NCBI GenBank assembly: GCA_039707655.1
Contig: CM077666.1
Location: 306,678,166 to 306,742,165 of the forward strand
From: Elymus sibiricus
Taxonomy: Eukaryota > Streptophyta > Magnoliopsida > Poales > Poaceae
DNA length: 64,000 nt
Direction: 5' to 3'
Shown: piece after piece, positions 1-12,600 of the stretch
How positions within the stretch are numbered: position 1 is the stretch's first letter
Layout: the number at the start of each line of letters is the position of its first letter
Position numbers and translations under genes: made by a program
Notes under the pieces: generated by a model
Told to the model about the DNA's origin: nothing
What the model saw: only the letters and a program-made list of their open reading frames with translations
Databases searched by the model: none

Positions 1-343
1 TTGCCAACTCTTCGGCCGGGGATTGCTGACCGTTGTCGGAGAAGCTTCGTGCGATTTGTGCGGTGACCGCCAGGAGCTGGGCGTGGGCTGCCTCGACATG
101 GGCGTGGGCGGCCGCCGCAGAACAGACAGCTGTTGTCCCGCTCTCGCCATTTGCTATCCCCGTCGCAGATCTTGCTGCCGCCATCTGAGCTGCAGTAGCG
201 GCCGTTTTGGCTGCCGCAGCCGCCCGGTCGTATAGTGCGGCCGCACTCATGCAGGTTGTGAGCACGCTCATGGAGGCTGTGGCCGCGCTCTTGCCGGAGT
301 GGGCCGCCCAAGTTGCCCTCACGACGTGGGTCCACGTCCCCAT
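1..343 (-). CDS. Ala-rich hydrophilic protein M0, 3' end off-window
   Basis: The minus strand is open from an ATG at 343 to the left edge without a stop, giving 114 codons. The product is Ala-rich (runs such as AAAAAKTAATAAQMAAARSA) and predicted helical; no known domain is recognised. It resembles gene M1 of element X1 in composition and layout: both have an Ala/Glu/Arg-rich helical stretch, both are on the minus strand, and both lie just left of a ~505-bp tandem array. This suggests the same cargo slot in a larger X-family CACTA element. There is no visible break in the part seen. Function is unknown; a helical or coiled-coil role is only inferred. Confidence 0.5.
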   Translation of the reverse strand, partial: MGTWTHVVRATWAAHSGKSAATASMSVLTTCMSAAALYDRAAAAAKTAATAAQMAAARSATGIANGESGTTAVCSAAAAHAHVEAAHAQLLAVTAQIARSFSDNGQQSPAEELA

Positions 344-600
344 CTTTAACCGGTGACAATTGAACAGTGAAATGATATTTGGGGAGCTAGTTTGCTTGAC
401 ACGCCGGCTGTGGACTGTAGCCGACGAACCTTCTCGCGCAAGCCATATATGATGGTGCTCCAAGATATTTTGTACTGCATCTCACACGGTTGGTGATAAT
501 AAACTGTGTGTGATGTACTTTATATTTCGTCTTGATTTGAAACACGGAATGGGGTCACAGCGGCAAAAGACGGTGTTTGAATTGCTAGAACATCTATCTG
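344..600 (-). promoter_or_regulatory. Upstream region of M0
   Basis: Non-coding. It contains a GTGTGTGATGTA motif near 506-517 that recurs upstream of M1 (around 32327-32338) next to related AACGGTT/ACGGTT and AACTGTGTG motifs. The shared spacing suggests a common 5' leader or promoter carried by this element family. No clear TATA box was assigned. Confidence 0.3.
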
Positions 601-1938
601 CAGTGAACATACAACTATAGGAGTGTCGTAAATTTTTTTGGAATTATTCGGGGTTCGTTTGGACATTTTTATACATTAACTGAGTTTTCTAGGCATTTTA
701 TGTGCATAATTCAAATTTGAACTACATGCACATGCTCCGGTGCACCTAAATGGGTTCAAAAATCATATATGTGTCCTTGGGTGCATGCTTAGGTCCCATG
801 CGACAAATGGGAATGAATTTCAAACACCTCGGCATCGTGGCTCCACCGCAAACGTTGAGATACTTGGTTTTGAAATTCTAGTAAATCGAAAACTCGTCTG
901 AAATTCACGAAACTTGGCATCCTATCATGGAATGGCACCAACATGCTATGGTAAAAATTTTATCCCATTTTGGGTAGGTTTTGGTATAAGCTTCTCACAA
1001 ACCAGAGCTTCTCACAAGAAGCCTCATGGTTCCGGTAGGCAACATGTCACCTTTGTGGACGAAGCGACATTCATTGCCTCTACTTGCCTTCAATTTTTTT
1101 TCTAGAGGTAACATAGACCAATAGGAGTGTCACGTTAAATTTTGGAAATATTCGGGGTTTGTTTGCACATTTTTATACATTAACTGAGTTTTCTAGGCAT
1201 TATATGTGCATAATTCAAATTTGAACTACAGGCACATGCTCCGGTGAACCAAAATGGGTGGAAAAATCATATATGCGTCCTTGGGTGCATGCTTAGGTCC
1301 CATGCAACAAATGGGAATGAATTTCAAACTCCTCGGCATCATGGCTCCACGACAAACGTTGAGATACTTGGTTTTGAAATTCTAGTAAATCCAAAACTCA
1401 TCTGAAATTCATGAAACTTGGCATGCTATCATGGAATGGCACCAACATGCTGTGGTAAAAAAATTGTCCCATTTGGGCAGGTTTTGGTATAAGCTTCTCA
1501 CAAACCAGGGCTTCTCACAAGAAGCCTCATGGTTCCGGTAGGGAACGTGTGTCACCTTTGTGGACAAAACGACAATCGTTGCCTCTTCTCACCTTCATTT
1601 TTTTCTAGATGCAACATAGACCAATAGGAGTATCGTGTTAAAATTTGGAATTATTCGGGGTTCGTTTGGACATTTTTATACATTAACTGAGTTTTCTAGG
1701 CATTTTATGTGCATAATTCAAATTTGAACTACATGCACTTGCTCCGGTGCACCAAAATGGGTGAAAAAAATCATATATGTTTTCTTGGGTGCATGCTTAG
1801 ATCCCATGCAAGAAATGGGAATGAATTTCAAACACCTCGGCATCCTGACTCCACCGCAAAGGTTGAGATACTTGGTTTTGAAATTCTAGTAAATCCAAAA
1901 CTCGTCTGAAATTCATGAAACTTGGCATGCTATCATGG
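600..1938. repeat. X0 ~505-bp tandem array, left part
   Basis: Successive copies of a motif containing GAGTTTTCTAGGCAT occur near 683, 1186 and 1690, giving a period close to 505 bp. Each unit also holds CATAATTCAAATTTGAACTA, a CTCCGGTG block and a CAAGAAGCCTCATGGTTCCG block. The array stops abruptly at the Y insertion and resumes at 62343. Related arrays sit in X1 (32390-33990) and X2 (52440-57690). Confidence 0.85.
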
Positions 1939-2284
1939 AATCACTACAAAAAAAGACACATCTGTGACATTATGGCCCGAACAAAAACTTTTTTTGTCAT
2001 GGTTGTGACACTTCTATGAAAATAATTGTGACAAAAACACGTATCATCATAGATGTGGTGGGCTCCTACTTCTATGAAAAAAAAATATGATAGAAAATTG
2101 GCTTTTCGTCCTGGGCGGGCCGGAGATGCACCCGCATGATATTCTCTGGACCGTCCATGACGTAAAAAACCATGGTAGAAGTGAGGGCGAGGAAATTTTC
2201 AGGGAGTTCCCGGTTACGGGGTGGTCGGGGCCGAGCGATGTAGTGTGGTTTGCACGTTTCTCTCATACGCGCGCGTGTGTGCGA

Positions 2285-3300
2285 GGCGTTCGCTAACTGA
2301 ACCCGAGCAAGGTGTTCGCTTACTGAACCCGAGCGATCGCACTAGCTACTTACTGAAGCCAATCGATCCCTTCACTGCTAACTGAACCCGAGTGATTCTT
2401 TCACTACTAACTGAACCCGAGCGATTCCTTCGCTGCTAACTGAAGCCGGTCAAGCCCTCGTACGTGCGAGACGTAGCCGGTTGGGTTGCCTCTCGATGAA
2501 CAGTGCCCGTTGCTGTCGCACGCGCGATACGTAGAACGAGTCGAGACGCATCGATCGAGCCGGTTGGTTGGCTGTGGATGAACAGTTCCCGTTGCTGCCA
2601 CCCGCTCGTACACCCCACCCTAGCCGGTGGGTTGGCTGTGGATGAACAGCACCCTGGCCGTGTGAAGCTGGTTGGCGCTGGATGAACAGGACCCCGAGGA
2701 GGCCGCCAGACCCCAGCCGGTTGGGGGTGGATGAACAGGACCCCTGTGGAGGCTGGATGAATAGTAGTCGGTGGAGGTTGGAGGAAGTCGACTGTGGATG
2801 AACAGTAGCTGGTGGAGGCTGGAGGAGGTCGACCGTGGATGAACAGTAGCCCGTGGAGTCTCGTTTTGCGGTACGCCACACCCCTCCCGATGAATAGGAC
2901 CCCCATTTCGACCGTAGGCAATTGGGGAGAAGTTCGTTTCCTCCGTTTTGTGGTATGCCAGAGCCCTCCCGATCAACAGGACCCCGTTTCGACCGTAGGC
3001 GCTCGAACAGAAGTCCGTTCCCTCCGTTTTGCAGTACGCCAGACCCCTAGCCAATGAACAGGAGCCCGTTTCGACCGTACGCGGTCGAACAAAAGGCCGT
3101 TTTCTCCGTTTTGCGGTACGCCAGATACCCAGCCAGTGGGGGGGGAGGTCGATGAACAGCACCCCGTTTCGGCTGTTCCGTCCAAGCCGGTTGGCTCCCG
3201 ATGAACATGACGCGTTCCGACCAAGTCGCTTGGCTCCCGATGAACACGACACTGTTTCCGACGTTCTGACCCAACCGGTTGGCTGTCGATGAATAGGAGG
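2285..3300. repeat. Y left subterminal repeat array (GATGAACAG motif)
   Basis: From 2285 to about 2450 a short unit containing CTAACTGAACCCGAG recurs. From about 2490 to 3300 the motif GATGAACAG and close variants (GATGAATAG, AATGAACAG) recurs around fifteen times at irregular spacing, mixed with CCCCGTTTCGACCGTA blocks. Such arrays near CACTA ends are where TNPA-like proteins bind in En/Spm; binding here is inferred. Long overlapping reading frames in this stretch are repeat artefacts. Confidence 0.7.
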
Positions 3301-3569
3301 CTGTTCCTGCCGTCCGTTGCCTCTCTCCATGTACACGAGCCCTGGCCGTATGTATGCGCGAGTACGCGTTCGAGACCCCGCCCGTATATGTACGTACATG
3401 GCCGTATTTTTTGTTGTGTGGTTGTATGTACGTGTACACGATTTAGACGGGGCTGCCTGAACTGCTACGTCTGGGGCTCTACTATGACACGTGCCGCTCC
3501 TTACATGCCCACGGTTCATCGTTGCAGAGAGACCGATTGACCAGTATGTACATACACGTTCACGACCAG

Positions 3570-6040
3570 ACAGACAACGCTACGTACACTTCGACCGGGT
3601 GGGTCCTAGCTGTCAGGGAGGATAAGGAGGCACTTCCTTGCATGCGAAGATATAGAAGGTGGGTCCCAGCTGTAAGGGGGATGAGTCATTTTTTTGCGCA
3701 TAATAAGGAGGCACTTCCTTGCGTGCGAAGATGTAGTTGGTGGGTCTAGCTGTCAGCCTCACCGCGTACAGTCCTCTTCCGATGGCTGTCGTTCATTGAC
3801 CACGTTGACTATGCCACGCCGAGAGCACCAAGGTGGTGGACGACGATGAGGCCTAGGAAGGGAATGACACGGAGCCGGGGAAGATGCGGCAGTGGATTCC
3901 CACGCGGATGGGAGTATGCGGGTTGACTGGTTCGGCTGCGGTGTGAGGCTGCCATCGCCGGAGAATAACAGGGGATGTGAGTGAGTAGAGGGAAGGCCTG
4001 GCCAGCGGTGGGAGTAGGGTGGGGTGGTGAGGCCTGCATGGCGGCACAGCTGGCCACGGGAGGCAGGAGCAGGCGGTCCCGCCGGCACTGGTTTGGGCGG
4101 CTGGAGCAAGAAGATCAGAGATTGAAGAAGCAGCATGGCCGTTGGATTAGCATCCAATGGTCACTGCTGCTAGAATCATTTGTTGACTAAGTTGACGAAG
4201 CCCTGCATACACGTCAACCTAGTAGGCCCACAAGTCAGCCTCCAAATCTGGTGGGTCCCAGTTGTCATGGGTAGGAATCGTTTTTTTCGCGTAATAAGGA
4301 AGCACTTCCTTCCGTGCGAAGATCTAGCTGGTGGGTCCCAGCTGTCAGGGGGAGGAATCATTTTTTGCGTAATAAGGAGGCACTTGCTTGCGTGCGGCCA
4401 TGGACCATGTGGGTCCCTACTGTCAGCCTCTCCACGTACATCCCTCTTCCGATGGCTGTCGTTTGTTGACCACGTTGACCACGCCGCGCCGAGAGCACCA
4501 ACGTGGTGGACGACGGTGAGGCCCAGGAAGGGAACGACCTGGAGCCGTCGAAGCCACTATAGTGGATGCCCATGCTGAGGGGAGTACGAGGGCTGACTGG
4601 TTCGGCTGCGGTGTGAGGCCTGTGTCGCTGGAAAATAATAGGAGGTGTGGGTGAGTAGACGGATGGCCTGGCCAGCGATGCGAGTAGGAGGGGGCGGTGA
4701 CGCCTACGCGGCAGCTTAGCCGGCCACGGGAGGCGGGAGCAGGTGGTCCCGCCGGCGCTGGACTGGGCGGTTGAAGCAACAAGATCAGAGATTGAAGAAG
4801 CACGACGGCCGTTGGATTGACATCCAACGGTCACTTCTGCTAGAATCGTTTGTTGCCTAATATATAATAAGTAAAAAATTCTTGCATACGCGTCAACTTA
4901 ATAGGCCCACAAGTCAGCCTCCCAATCTGTGGCGGACAGCATACAGCCCATTTGCTATTTTTTTTAAATAATTTAAAGCTCATTTGTAAATTCTTATGCA
5001 ATTTATTGCAGACCATTTTATTTTTGTTGGCCAGGACCAGGGCTAAAAATTTAAACAAAATTTTGCATATTTCGGTGGGTTACAAACTATTTTTAATCCC
5101 GAAATGTCGAGCCAGATTTAAAGTAATTTCAAAATAAATTTAAATCAGGTTAAAAACCAATGAAATTTGAAAGTTGAAATGTGAAAAAAAAAAAGAAATT
5201 TGAAAGTAATTGCCAATTTGTTGTGTTTTTTATATATTTACATCCCATTTCATATTACTTTTAAGATTTGCAGCCGTCTTGAAAGATTTGCAGCCCAGCA
5301 GGGCGGAGAAAAACAAGTTGGCCTGGGTTGGGTTGGCCTCGATTGGGTATTCATCAGGAAAAAAAACTGGGCTAGCCATTTTCACAAACAAAAAAACTAG
5401 GCTGGTCATGTGGTAAACATAAAATAGAAGCCTGGGCTAGACGGGCCACAGCCTAGTTGATACCCTACTCCGTCTCAACAATAACAAAAAAAACTGCTCG
5501 AGCTACTAGGTCCCAGGTGTCAGCCGCTCTTGTGCAGTTCTCTTGTCTATTGACTATACGCTGACAATGTCGTGGGTCCCAGATGTCAGCAAACCACCAG
5601 GAGGAAGCATTTTCTTTTTTGTTTGTAACAATGAGACACTTGCTTGCATACAGCCATGGACATGGTGGGTCCCTACTGTCATCCTCTCCACGTACAGTCC
5701 TCTCCTGATTCCTCTCGTTTGTTGACCATGTTGACAACGCCAGACGGCGGCGTCGTGGCGAGCGCACCAAGGCGCGCAGAGGACGACGGTGAGGCCTCAG
5801 ACGGGAACGAATAGGGGCCGGGGAAGATGCGGCAGTGAAGTCGCGGGCAAAGGGGAGTACGAGGGTTGACTGGTTCGGGTGCGGGGTGGGGCTGACGTCG
5901 CCGCTAACGATTTAGGAGACGGTAGGGCGGCGATGCATGCGCGGAGGCGCAGCCAGCAGTGGGAGGCGGGAGCAGGCGGCCCTGCCGGCGCTGGTTTGGT
6001 TTTGGCAGCTGGAGGAAGAAGAGATTGAAGAAACATGACA
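3570..6040. repeat. ~680-bp tandem unit, two full copies and one partial
   Basis: Two copies at roughly 3570-4250 and 4251-4932 and a partial one at about 5500-6040 share TAAGGAGGCACTT, TGGGTCCC, ACTGTCAGCCTC, GTTGACCACGTTGAC and a CCGGCGCTGG block. A 0.55-kb AT-rich stretch (4933-5490) without genes separates copies 2 and 3. All copies have an open minus-strand frame (3759-4157, 4423-4827, 5797-6036) with related Pro/Ser-rich products containing PAGPPAPAS. I do not recognise a protein family, and GC-rich repeats easily stay open. Confidence 0.6.
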
Positions 6041-6259
6041 GAAACAAGCAGCAGGAGTACTTAACAACGTTAACTGAAAGCAGCAGGCGCACTTAAAAAC
6101 CAAAGCTGAAAGCAGTATGAGTACTTATACAGGTTCAACCATACAAGGCACGCCTCGAGCAGTGCTACTTTGCCGACTGTTACTGAAGGGTGAGGCCACC
6201 AAGCCCCAGGACAAGGCCCAGGCGCCACCCTACGCATCCACAACTTTCTAAAAGCGGCT
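6041..6259. other. Non-coding gap 3' of gene B
   Basis: Holds a CAGCAGG..ACTTA duplication near 6050-6130 and no gene that I can support. Confidence 0.4.
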
Positions 6260-7683
6260 TCATCTCCCAATGTGGTCAATAAATAGGATATTCACTTCAG
6301 AGCCATGGAAAAGCATGAACATAACCTTCTGTCCTATTTTCCAACATCGACGGGCCTTCATGATTTGAGACCACCCATGAATAATTATCTTTTCACATCT
6401 AAGGGAAATGGAGTAGGTCGACATAAACATCATGTTGTGACCAAGCGCAAGTCTGAGTCTACCATGGTCAGGCATCTGTATAGGAACAATAAAATCGGGC
6501 AGTTTCTGTTTCAAGAAGAAGAACACAGCTGTAAAACTGTGTATAAGCAAGAGTTTATGAACAACATATATAACAGAAAACAGCTCGTACCATCAGTTTC
6601 TTGACACAGTTGGACTTGTTCAACGTGTGCACTAGTGGCACACATATCCCACGTGGCCTTCCACCATTGAAAAGCCCCACAAGTTCCTCAAGACGATCAA
6701 TAAACTGTAGGAATTGGTGGATGTCGTCCCAGTCAACTTCGGTGCCATCAGTAATCGTCGAGTTCTTATCAAATTACAGACGAGTAGTGTCCTGCACTTT
6801 GTAATAACCTACACGTGTCACCAATTATAAGAAATATTAGTTAGAAGTAGCATCATTGTGAGAGAAGGGAATCACAAATTGTTGCCACTTCTAAAGTCAA
6901 ATTGTGATCAGTTAGACAGAATAGGTGGATTACAAAGTAAAAGAGGCCACATGCAAGAACCAGCTACAAAACTAACATGGATGAACCACTGGAACGACGT
7001 CGGGGTGGAAGGTCACAGGGAAGATAAGACCAGGTTCTGTTGTTTCCATGAACATTTGTGTGCCAACTTTCAGTCTGTAACACTTGACAAAGTTTATCCA
7101 AGTTTGGCCATAAAAAAAGGAGCGATCTTCTTGGTTAATGAACCCAACTGTGAACTTATATCCATGGCATGTCTCCAATGTGACCATTATACTGGTGTAT
7201 TCAGTTATGGTAAGGCCGACCTTCTTGAGTACATGTGTTCTGGCAGAGCAAGGGATGCACTGCAGGAAAAATAATATGAGAACACAATTTATTTGCTATC
7301 CAAATCTAGAAATAATTTCCTCTTTCACGTCAGTGTTGAGCATGGTACTTGTACCTTTTATCCAAATATAGCAATCCAAATTTCCAAATTAGTCGACAAC
7401 ATGTTCAAAAACCCCAACCCTACTAGATAGAAAAGAGGATTCTAGGAACATGTCGTGCGATTTTTGAAATCCTGTGTTAGGATGAGAGGGAACAAGTCTG
7501 GCGTCTCGCCAAGGGCACAGAAACCTGTAGGGTCCTCGCGCTTTGGGTACTGCAAATGAAACACACTAGATTCAGTACGAAGAAAAATGCATCAACGGTG
7601 GTGGTTGCCATCCTAGGATTACCGGCGACAAAGGGACAAGGATTTATCAGGGATGGATGAAGATTTCGTACCTGGTTCTCCAT
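6260..7683 (-). pseudogene. Gene B: two-B3-domain-like protein gene
   Basis: Exons inferred on the minus strand: 7672-7683 (MENQ, donor GTACGA); from 7549 (acceptor TTTGCAG) down to an in-frame TAG at 7442-7444; 6977-7259; about 6591-6790; and 6260-6505 (acceptor AACAG, stop TGA). The third exon reads as a B3 DNA-binding fold: GYKFTVGF, then a GQTWINFVKCYRLKVGTQM segment matching the B3 'W..F...L..GD' region. The last exon starts KLPDFIVP and contains GWSQIMKARRCWKIGQKVMF, a second B3-like half. The exon 4/exon 5 junction keeps phase 0. Exon 2 hits TAG and exon 4 has an in-frame TAA upstream. The gene is cargo of element Y, next to the longer gene A. B3 domains bind DNA in plant transcription factors; binding by this copy is unproven. 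Confidence 0.6.
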
Positions 7684-7960
7684 GAGAAAACCCTAAGCAA
7701 TCGCTAAGAGGTGGTTTTCTCTGAACAAGCAGATGAGGGAGAAGGGGATTCAGGTCGAGTGAAATATTGCTGCTTCGTCCGTCGAGCTTACTGCTACTGC
7801 TGGAAAGGTGGGGTTTTGTGATTTGATGGCTCATTGAGCATTACTGCAGTGCTACGACCGGGGTGAGTCTACCGTGCAGTTGTGCACTCTAATTTGGTGC
7901 ATGGCATGTGGACCTGGTTGCTCGATGTCCCGCATATCAGCGAAATGAAGTAGAAAGGCA
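7684..7960 (-). promoter_or_regulatory. Upstream module of gene B (copy 1 of 3)
   Basis: Contains GCTTCGTCCGTCGAGCTTAC, CTGGAAAGGTGGGGTTTTGTG and GTGCAGTTG blocks that recur in the same order upstream of gene A (17180-17360) and in part upstream of gene D (20085-20200). It lies directly 5' of the ATG at 7683 and is likely promoter plus 5' leader. Confidence 0.45.
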
Positions 7961-7999
7961 GGAGTAACTAGTTACACGTAAATATATTTTTGATAAGAG

Positions 8000-8097
8000 A
8001 GATACTCCCTCTGTAAAAAATATAAAACTATTTTATATCACAACTTTATAAATAAGAAAAATCAAGGGGAATATATGTACATAAATATGGGGTTCGG

Positions 8098-8180
<83 letters not shown>
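8000..8180. repeat. Half Stowaway end and (TG)n microsatellite
   Basis: GATACTCCCTCTGT near 8001 resembles one Stowaway terminus without a clear partner. From 8091 a (TA)n run passes into about 35 uninterrupted TG dinucleotides up to 8180. The next 360 bases, to gene A, show no feature. Confidence 0.75.
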
Positions 8181-8184
<4 letters not shown>

Positions 8185-9194
8185 AGAATAAAATACTCAG
8201 ATAGGCTGACGGCTCTTAACTTTGGGCCACAGGCCGGTGGGCCTGCATGTTTGGGGGCCCATGTGTTCTAAGTCAGCGCATATCATCCCATAAATATTGC
8301 ATCCGATAGGGATGGCGCTGGTTTTAGATGTTGTCGCAAGTAGAAAATAGAAAATTGAATAAAGCACGGTAGCTGTTAGACTGAAATCGAACGACAGTTC
8401 CTAATGAGCAATCAGAGTTGCAATTCTTTCAGGATGCCCTACGTGATATACGCTAGTACTACTTATACACACAGGACACTTGTTTCACCATGGCATATAT
8501 TACATCAAAAGCTCTCAGAGGATAGATCAGTTCGGCAGTTGCGTGCTGCTACTGAAGAATTTCAAAGTTGATTAGGACCAGATCTCCTTGCAGAGAAACT
8601 TTGATTCTGACATCATCCTCAACTGCAAGATTTGATTGAGTTTTGAACCTTGACCATCCTTTAGGATCAATCATCATGTGACCATCCTTTCTACTTATGG
8701 TATATTGCGCGGGTTCATTCACACCAAGGCTGCGCATGGTAAGAGAAACTTGGCCACGGTCGCCCGGATTATTAAACGACTCCCTCATTGCTCTAGGAAT
8801 TTTCTGTTTGCAAACAAGAGGACATACGCAAACAGTTAGATCAACACGGTGAATCATGTGAAACAACATGGAAAGACAAAAGAACGAAGCACTTGGGCTG
8901 CCACTGCTTACCAAAAAGGTGGAGATGTTGGTTTTTGTAAGGACTTTGGTATATTCAGTCCGAACTGCAGCCTGTTGCCGGCGCAAGTGCTGGTTCCGTT
9001 GCCGCTGCATGGGCTAGAGCAGATGCAAGTGCAAGTTCAAGTGTTGGTGCAGGTGCCGGAGTCGTTGTTGGTGCATGTGGTGGTGCGACTAGTAGTGCCG
9101 CTGCTGCTGCCGGAGACGGTCCTCCTTCTGGAGCTGGTGCCGGTGTTGGTGCCCGATCCTCTGGAACATCAGCCTGATCCGCTGACGCGGTCGG

Positions 9195-9612
9195 TGATGG
9201 TGTCCTGGACTAGGGGGTACTCACCACATCGTCTCCCGGCCAGGTGGGTTGAGCCGAGGACCCCCATGGTGGTTCACTAATGGGCCACTTTGGGCAGGCC
9301 ATGACGCATACAAGGAAGACTCTACAAGACTTGGTGCACAAGCCGAAGACTCTTCTAAACCCTAGAACAATCTCATATATAATTCGAGGCTAGGCTAGTC
9401 AATAGATCATCTCATATTCATTAGAACAATCTCATGGTAGATACATGTACTCTGTACTACACCCCAGATGAATACAATCAAAAGCAGGACGTAGGGTGTT
9501 ATCTCTTCGAGAGAGCCCGAACCTGGGTAAAATCCTATGTCCATGTTACCATCGCTCCAAGACGCCTAGCTTAGGACCCCTACTACGAGATATGCCGGAT
9601 TTAGAACCGACA
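9195..9612. repeat. 5' LTR of the 9195-14704 element
   Basis: TG...CA boundaries. It differs from the 3' LTR most strikingly around 9365-9382, where AGAACAATCTCAT replaces the sequence that contains TATATAAA in the 3' LTR. The same AGAACAATCTCAT occurs about 60 bp downstream in both LTRs. Confidence 0.9.
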
Positions 9613-12600
9613 TTGGTGCTTTCATTGAGAGTCTACTGGGTAGTCGCCGCGGTGCGATGGGAATTCAGATCGGCTCCACCGCGATCTACACGTCGGAACT
9701 GAGCTACATCGCCAGCGTCGGCATCTTCGTCGCCGACCCGACTGGTCACCTTGGCTGGACCGAGGACTAGGCTTTTCTTCGGATCGTCAAGTTCGGACGG
9801 ATGTCTTCGTCATCATCAACTCCGATCTCATCCGGGATCATGGAAAAATCGTCCATGGTGCTCGGGGGCTCAACGTCAACATTGACCTCGCGTGATCATG
9901 CAGTTTTTTCTGGACAACGGATTCGTGTTCGCTGTCCCTGTCTTCTCGAGCGTCGCTTTGATGATTGCTTTAGTGGAATTATGCGGAATTGAGTCTAGAA
10001 CAACCCTGCAAAATTTCATCGCGTTCCGATGGAGGAATCTCCGGCGATCTCCGATATACCGGAGCCCTGTCGAATCTGGACGGGAATCTGGACGAGTTTA
10101 GGGCGAGGAGTCCAGCAGTCAGCTCGGACGTCCTTTGGAAGATCCAACCATTCATAGGCTGCGGAATTCCCATATCTACCACCCCTCAAAATTTCAGCTC
10201 GATCCGACCGTTCAAACTCCGGGAAGCGTCCGATGGGTGCATCAATTTTCGGATCTGTTTTCTGCGCGAAAACGACTCCGGCCCGAGTTCATCTTTTTCA
10301 TGAACAGATTATCGGACATCCTTTTTGAAGGGAATTTTTTATAGGGTATTATGTTTTGTTTTCAAGCACGTGCCTGCAAATTTTAAGACTTTTCCAAGGC
10401 GATCTTCGTCGTCGCGCCAGTGTCAAACCAGCCTGGCCACGTTGCTCCATGGCTGCCGACCTGCGCCACAATCGACTGCGTCGTCGCTTCATCGAGCCGA
10501 CGACAACCACCTCGGATCATCACCTCGGCGAGCCGACCAAGAGTTCGGCACCGCTCTCCCTAATGATCGTCAAGATAACATCGTCACCTTATGGATTGCA
10601 TGGGTCGGGCGCTCAAGCACCGCTGCGCGGTCATTTCTCAAGCCAGCATTGAGCGCGTCACAAAGTTTCGACCTGCGTCGGCATCGCCGCGCCGTTGCTT
10701 CTTCGAGCCGACGTCCACCTCGCTGACCTGCTTCGACACCTCGGCTGGCATGGGGGTTGCAACGTCACCTTACCGACCTGCTCCGACACCTCGGCTAGAC
10801 CGGGGGCTTCGCCATCTCTTCATCAACCTACTCCGGGGACTTCGGCATCACCAAGCCGACCAACTTCGTCTCGTTAGCTGGACCGGGGGCTTCGCCTCAC
10901 CACGTCGACCGCGCTACGTCACCACTTCATCAAGCCGAGCTCTTTGCTCGGGCACCTCGGGACCGGCTTGGGGGCTGGGACCTCGACCCGCCGCAAGCTC
11001 GGCCCGCGTCATCAACACCGAGCGCATTAACCAGCTAAGTCGCTTTCATGCTCAACTTTTTTCAATTTTTAATTTTTGTTCGGTTCGACCAAGCATTATA
11101 TTTGCGTTAAACAAAAAAGTTGTTTGTTAAAAACAATGTTTGTTAAAAACACCTTTTTTTCCCATGTTAAGTGGGGGCTCTTAAATTTATATGCGCCGTT
11201 TTATAATAAGTGTTTTCTTCTAAGTCATTGCAAAGTCTTTTTCTACCACTCCTTTCTCGACACGAGTGTGTGGTCAATAGCCGGATAGCCTGGTTTCTCT
11301 CTAAAGCCCCTCGAGTTTGGTTCTCTAAACTGGCCTAAGAAGCACTCCGCCTTCGGGAATAGGAGGTTGAAGCCGAAGACTGACCCGCTTGAAGTCTTGA
11401 GATTGGATGTGTCATGTTAAAGCACGATGGAAGCAGAAACTAATTTTAAGACCACTTTTCGGATTGGCACCAAAAAACTTGATTTAGTTCGGACGTCAAG
11501 TTTTTACAGAAGTTTTTTGGCTTTTCGAGCTTATGGCACTTTTAAGCTATTTGTATGTTTTTCTTTCAGGAGGCGGGACATCCTCATGACCGAGGTGCCA
11601 TGCGTAATAATTCAGCTCGGGAGATCTTTTCCGACCCGCAGCTCGACATCTTTCCTGCCGACCTACACCTCGGCGTTGGCGAAACGCACATGACATCTGG
11701 ACTAGTTCCCGAGGAGATTCGATCCTCAGGTTGGTCGGCTGCACCCAACCTAAGTCTCGGGGGATACTATGTGTCTCTAGCATAACTCTCGCAGTACAAC
11801 GTCAGATGACTTTAAAAGCATCGGCAATTTCAACGGGAGGCTGCGACTAGAGCCGAACCCACCAAAAGCCAAGGTACTCCGAGGAGTCCTCGGCAAAATG
11901 TTCTCGGATATTGCTTTATATGCATCAGTTTTGAATTGTGTCTTTGGTCAATAGTTGGGTTGCCCGGCTCCTGTGCTTACTCCTTACGTTCCCGATTGTT
12001 CGGCTAAGGGTAAAGGGAGAACCACTGCGATTGTACTTCCGGTTCAACTGGTCAAGTATCTCAGTGGAGAAAGCCGAAAACTGACTGTCACAATGAGCGT
12101 AAACTGGTCAGCGATCCGATGACTGTGTCAAACTATAGATCGATAGAGGTTATCCCGTGTTAAACGATGGGCCTTTCATAAAATCGGCCGAAGTGTTAAT
12201 GGCTTGACCTCGGCTGACGCCGAACACTAACCGGGGGCAAGTAACTGGCCTCCCAACTTTAAGCTCTTCTGACTAAGTGAAAGTTATAAAGCCTGCATAT
12301 CTGATTGCCTTGTTTCCGCTAACACAACCGCCTCCGGGCACCGAGACGTCGGCTAAGGGTTGTCTTGTTATTGCAGAAACACCCTGCGTAGCATCTACAA
12401 AGGGGTGGAAGCCGATGATGGGCCACTTTCAGATTATAAACAGTCACAACGGAGTCAAAATAACATATAGCATAAAGCTGCAAATACAGCTTAAAAGCTG
12501 ACTATCACAACATGTGTCGAGGGCTCCTTGAGGCACCTCGGCACGGTTACATCGGGACTCTTGGAGAGCCCAACATATCATCAGCTGTATTCAATATACC

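Noticed and set aside
2436..3519. Long overlapping ORFs on both strands
   Set aside because: They follow the GATGAACAG subterminal repeats in every frame and share no domain; repeat artefacts.
8849..9280. Plus-strand Val/Leu-rich ORF of 143 aa
   Set aside because: Antisense shadow of the Pro/Ala-rich linker of gene A and of the LTR.
10325..11130. Several ORFs inside the 9195-14704 element
   Set aside because: No gag-pol motif, GC-rich and frame-overlapping; not supported as genes.
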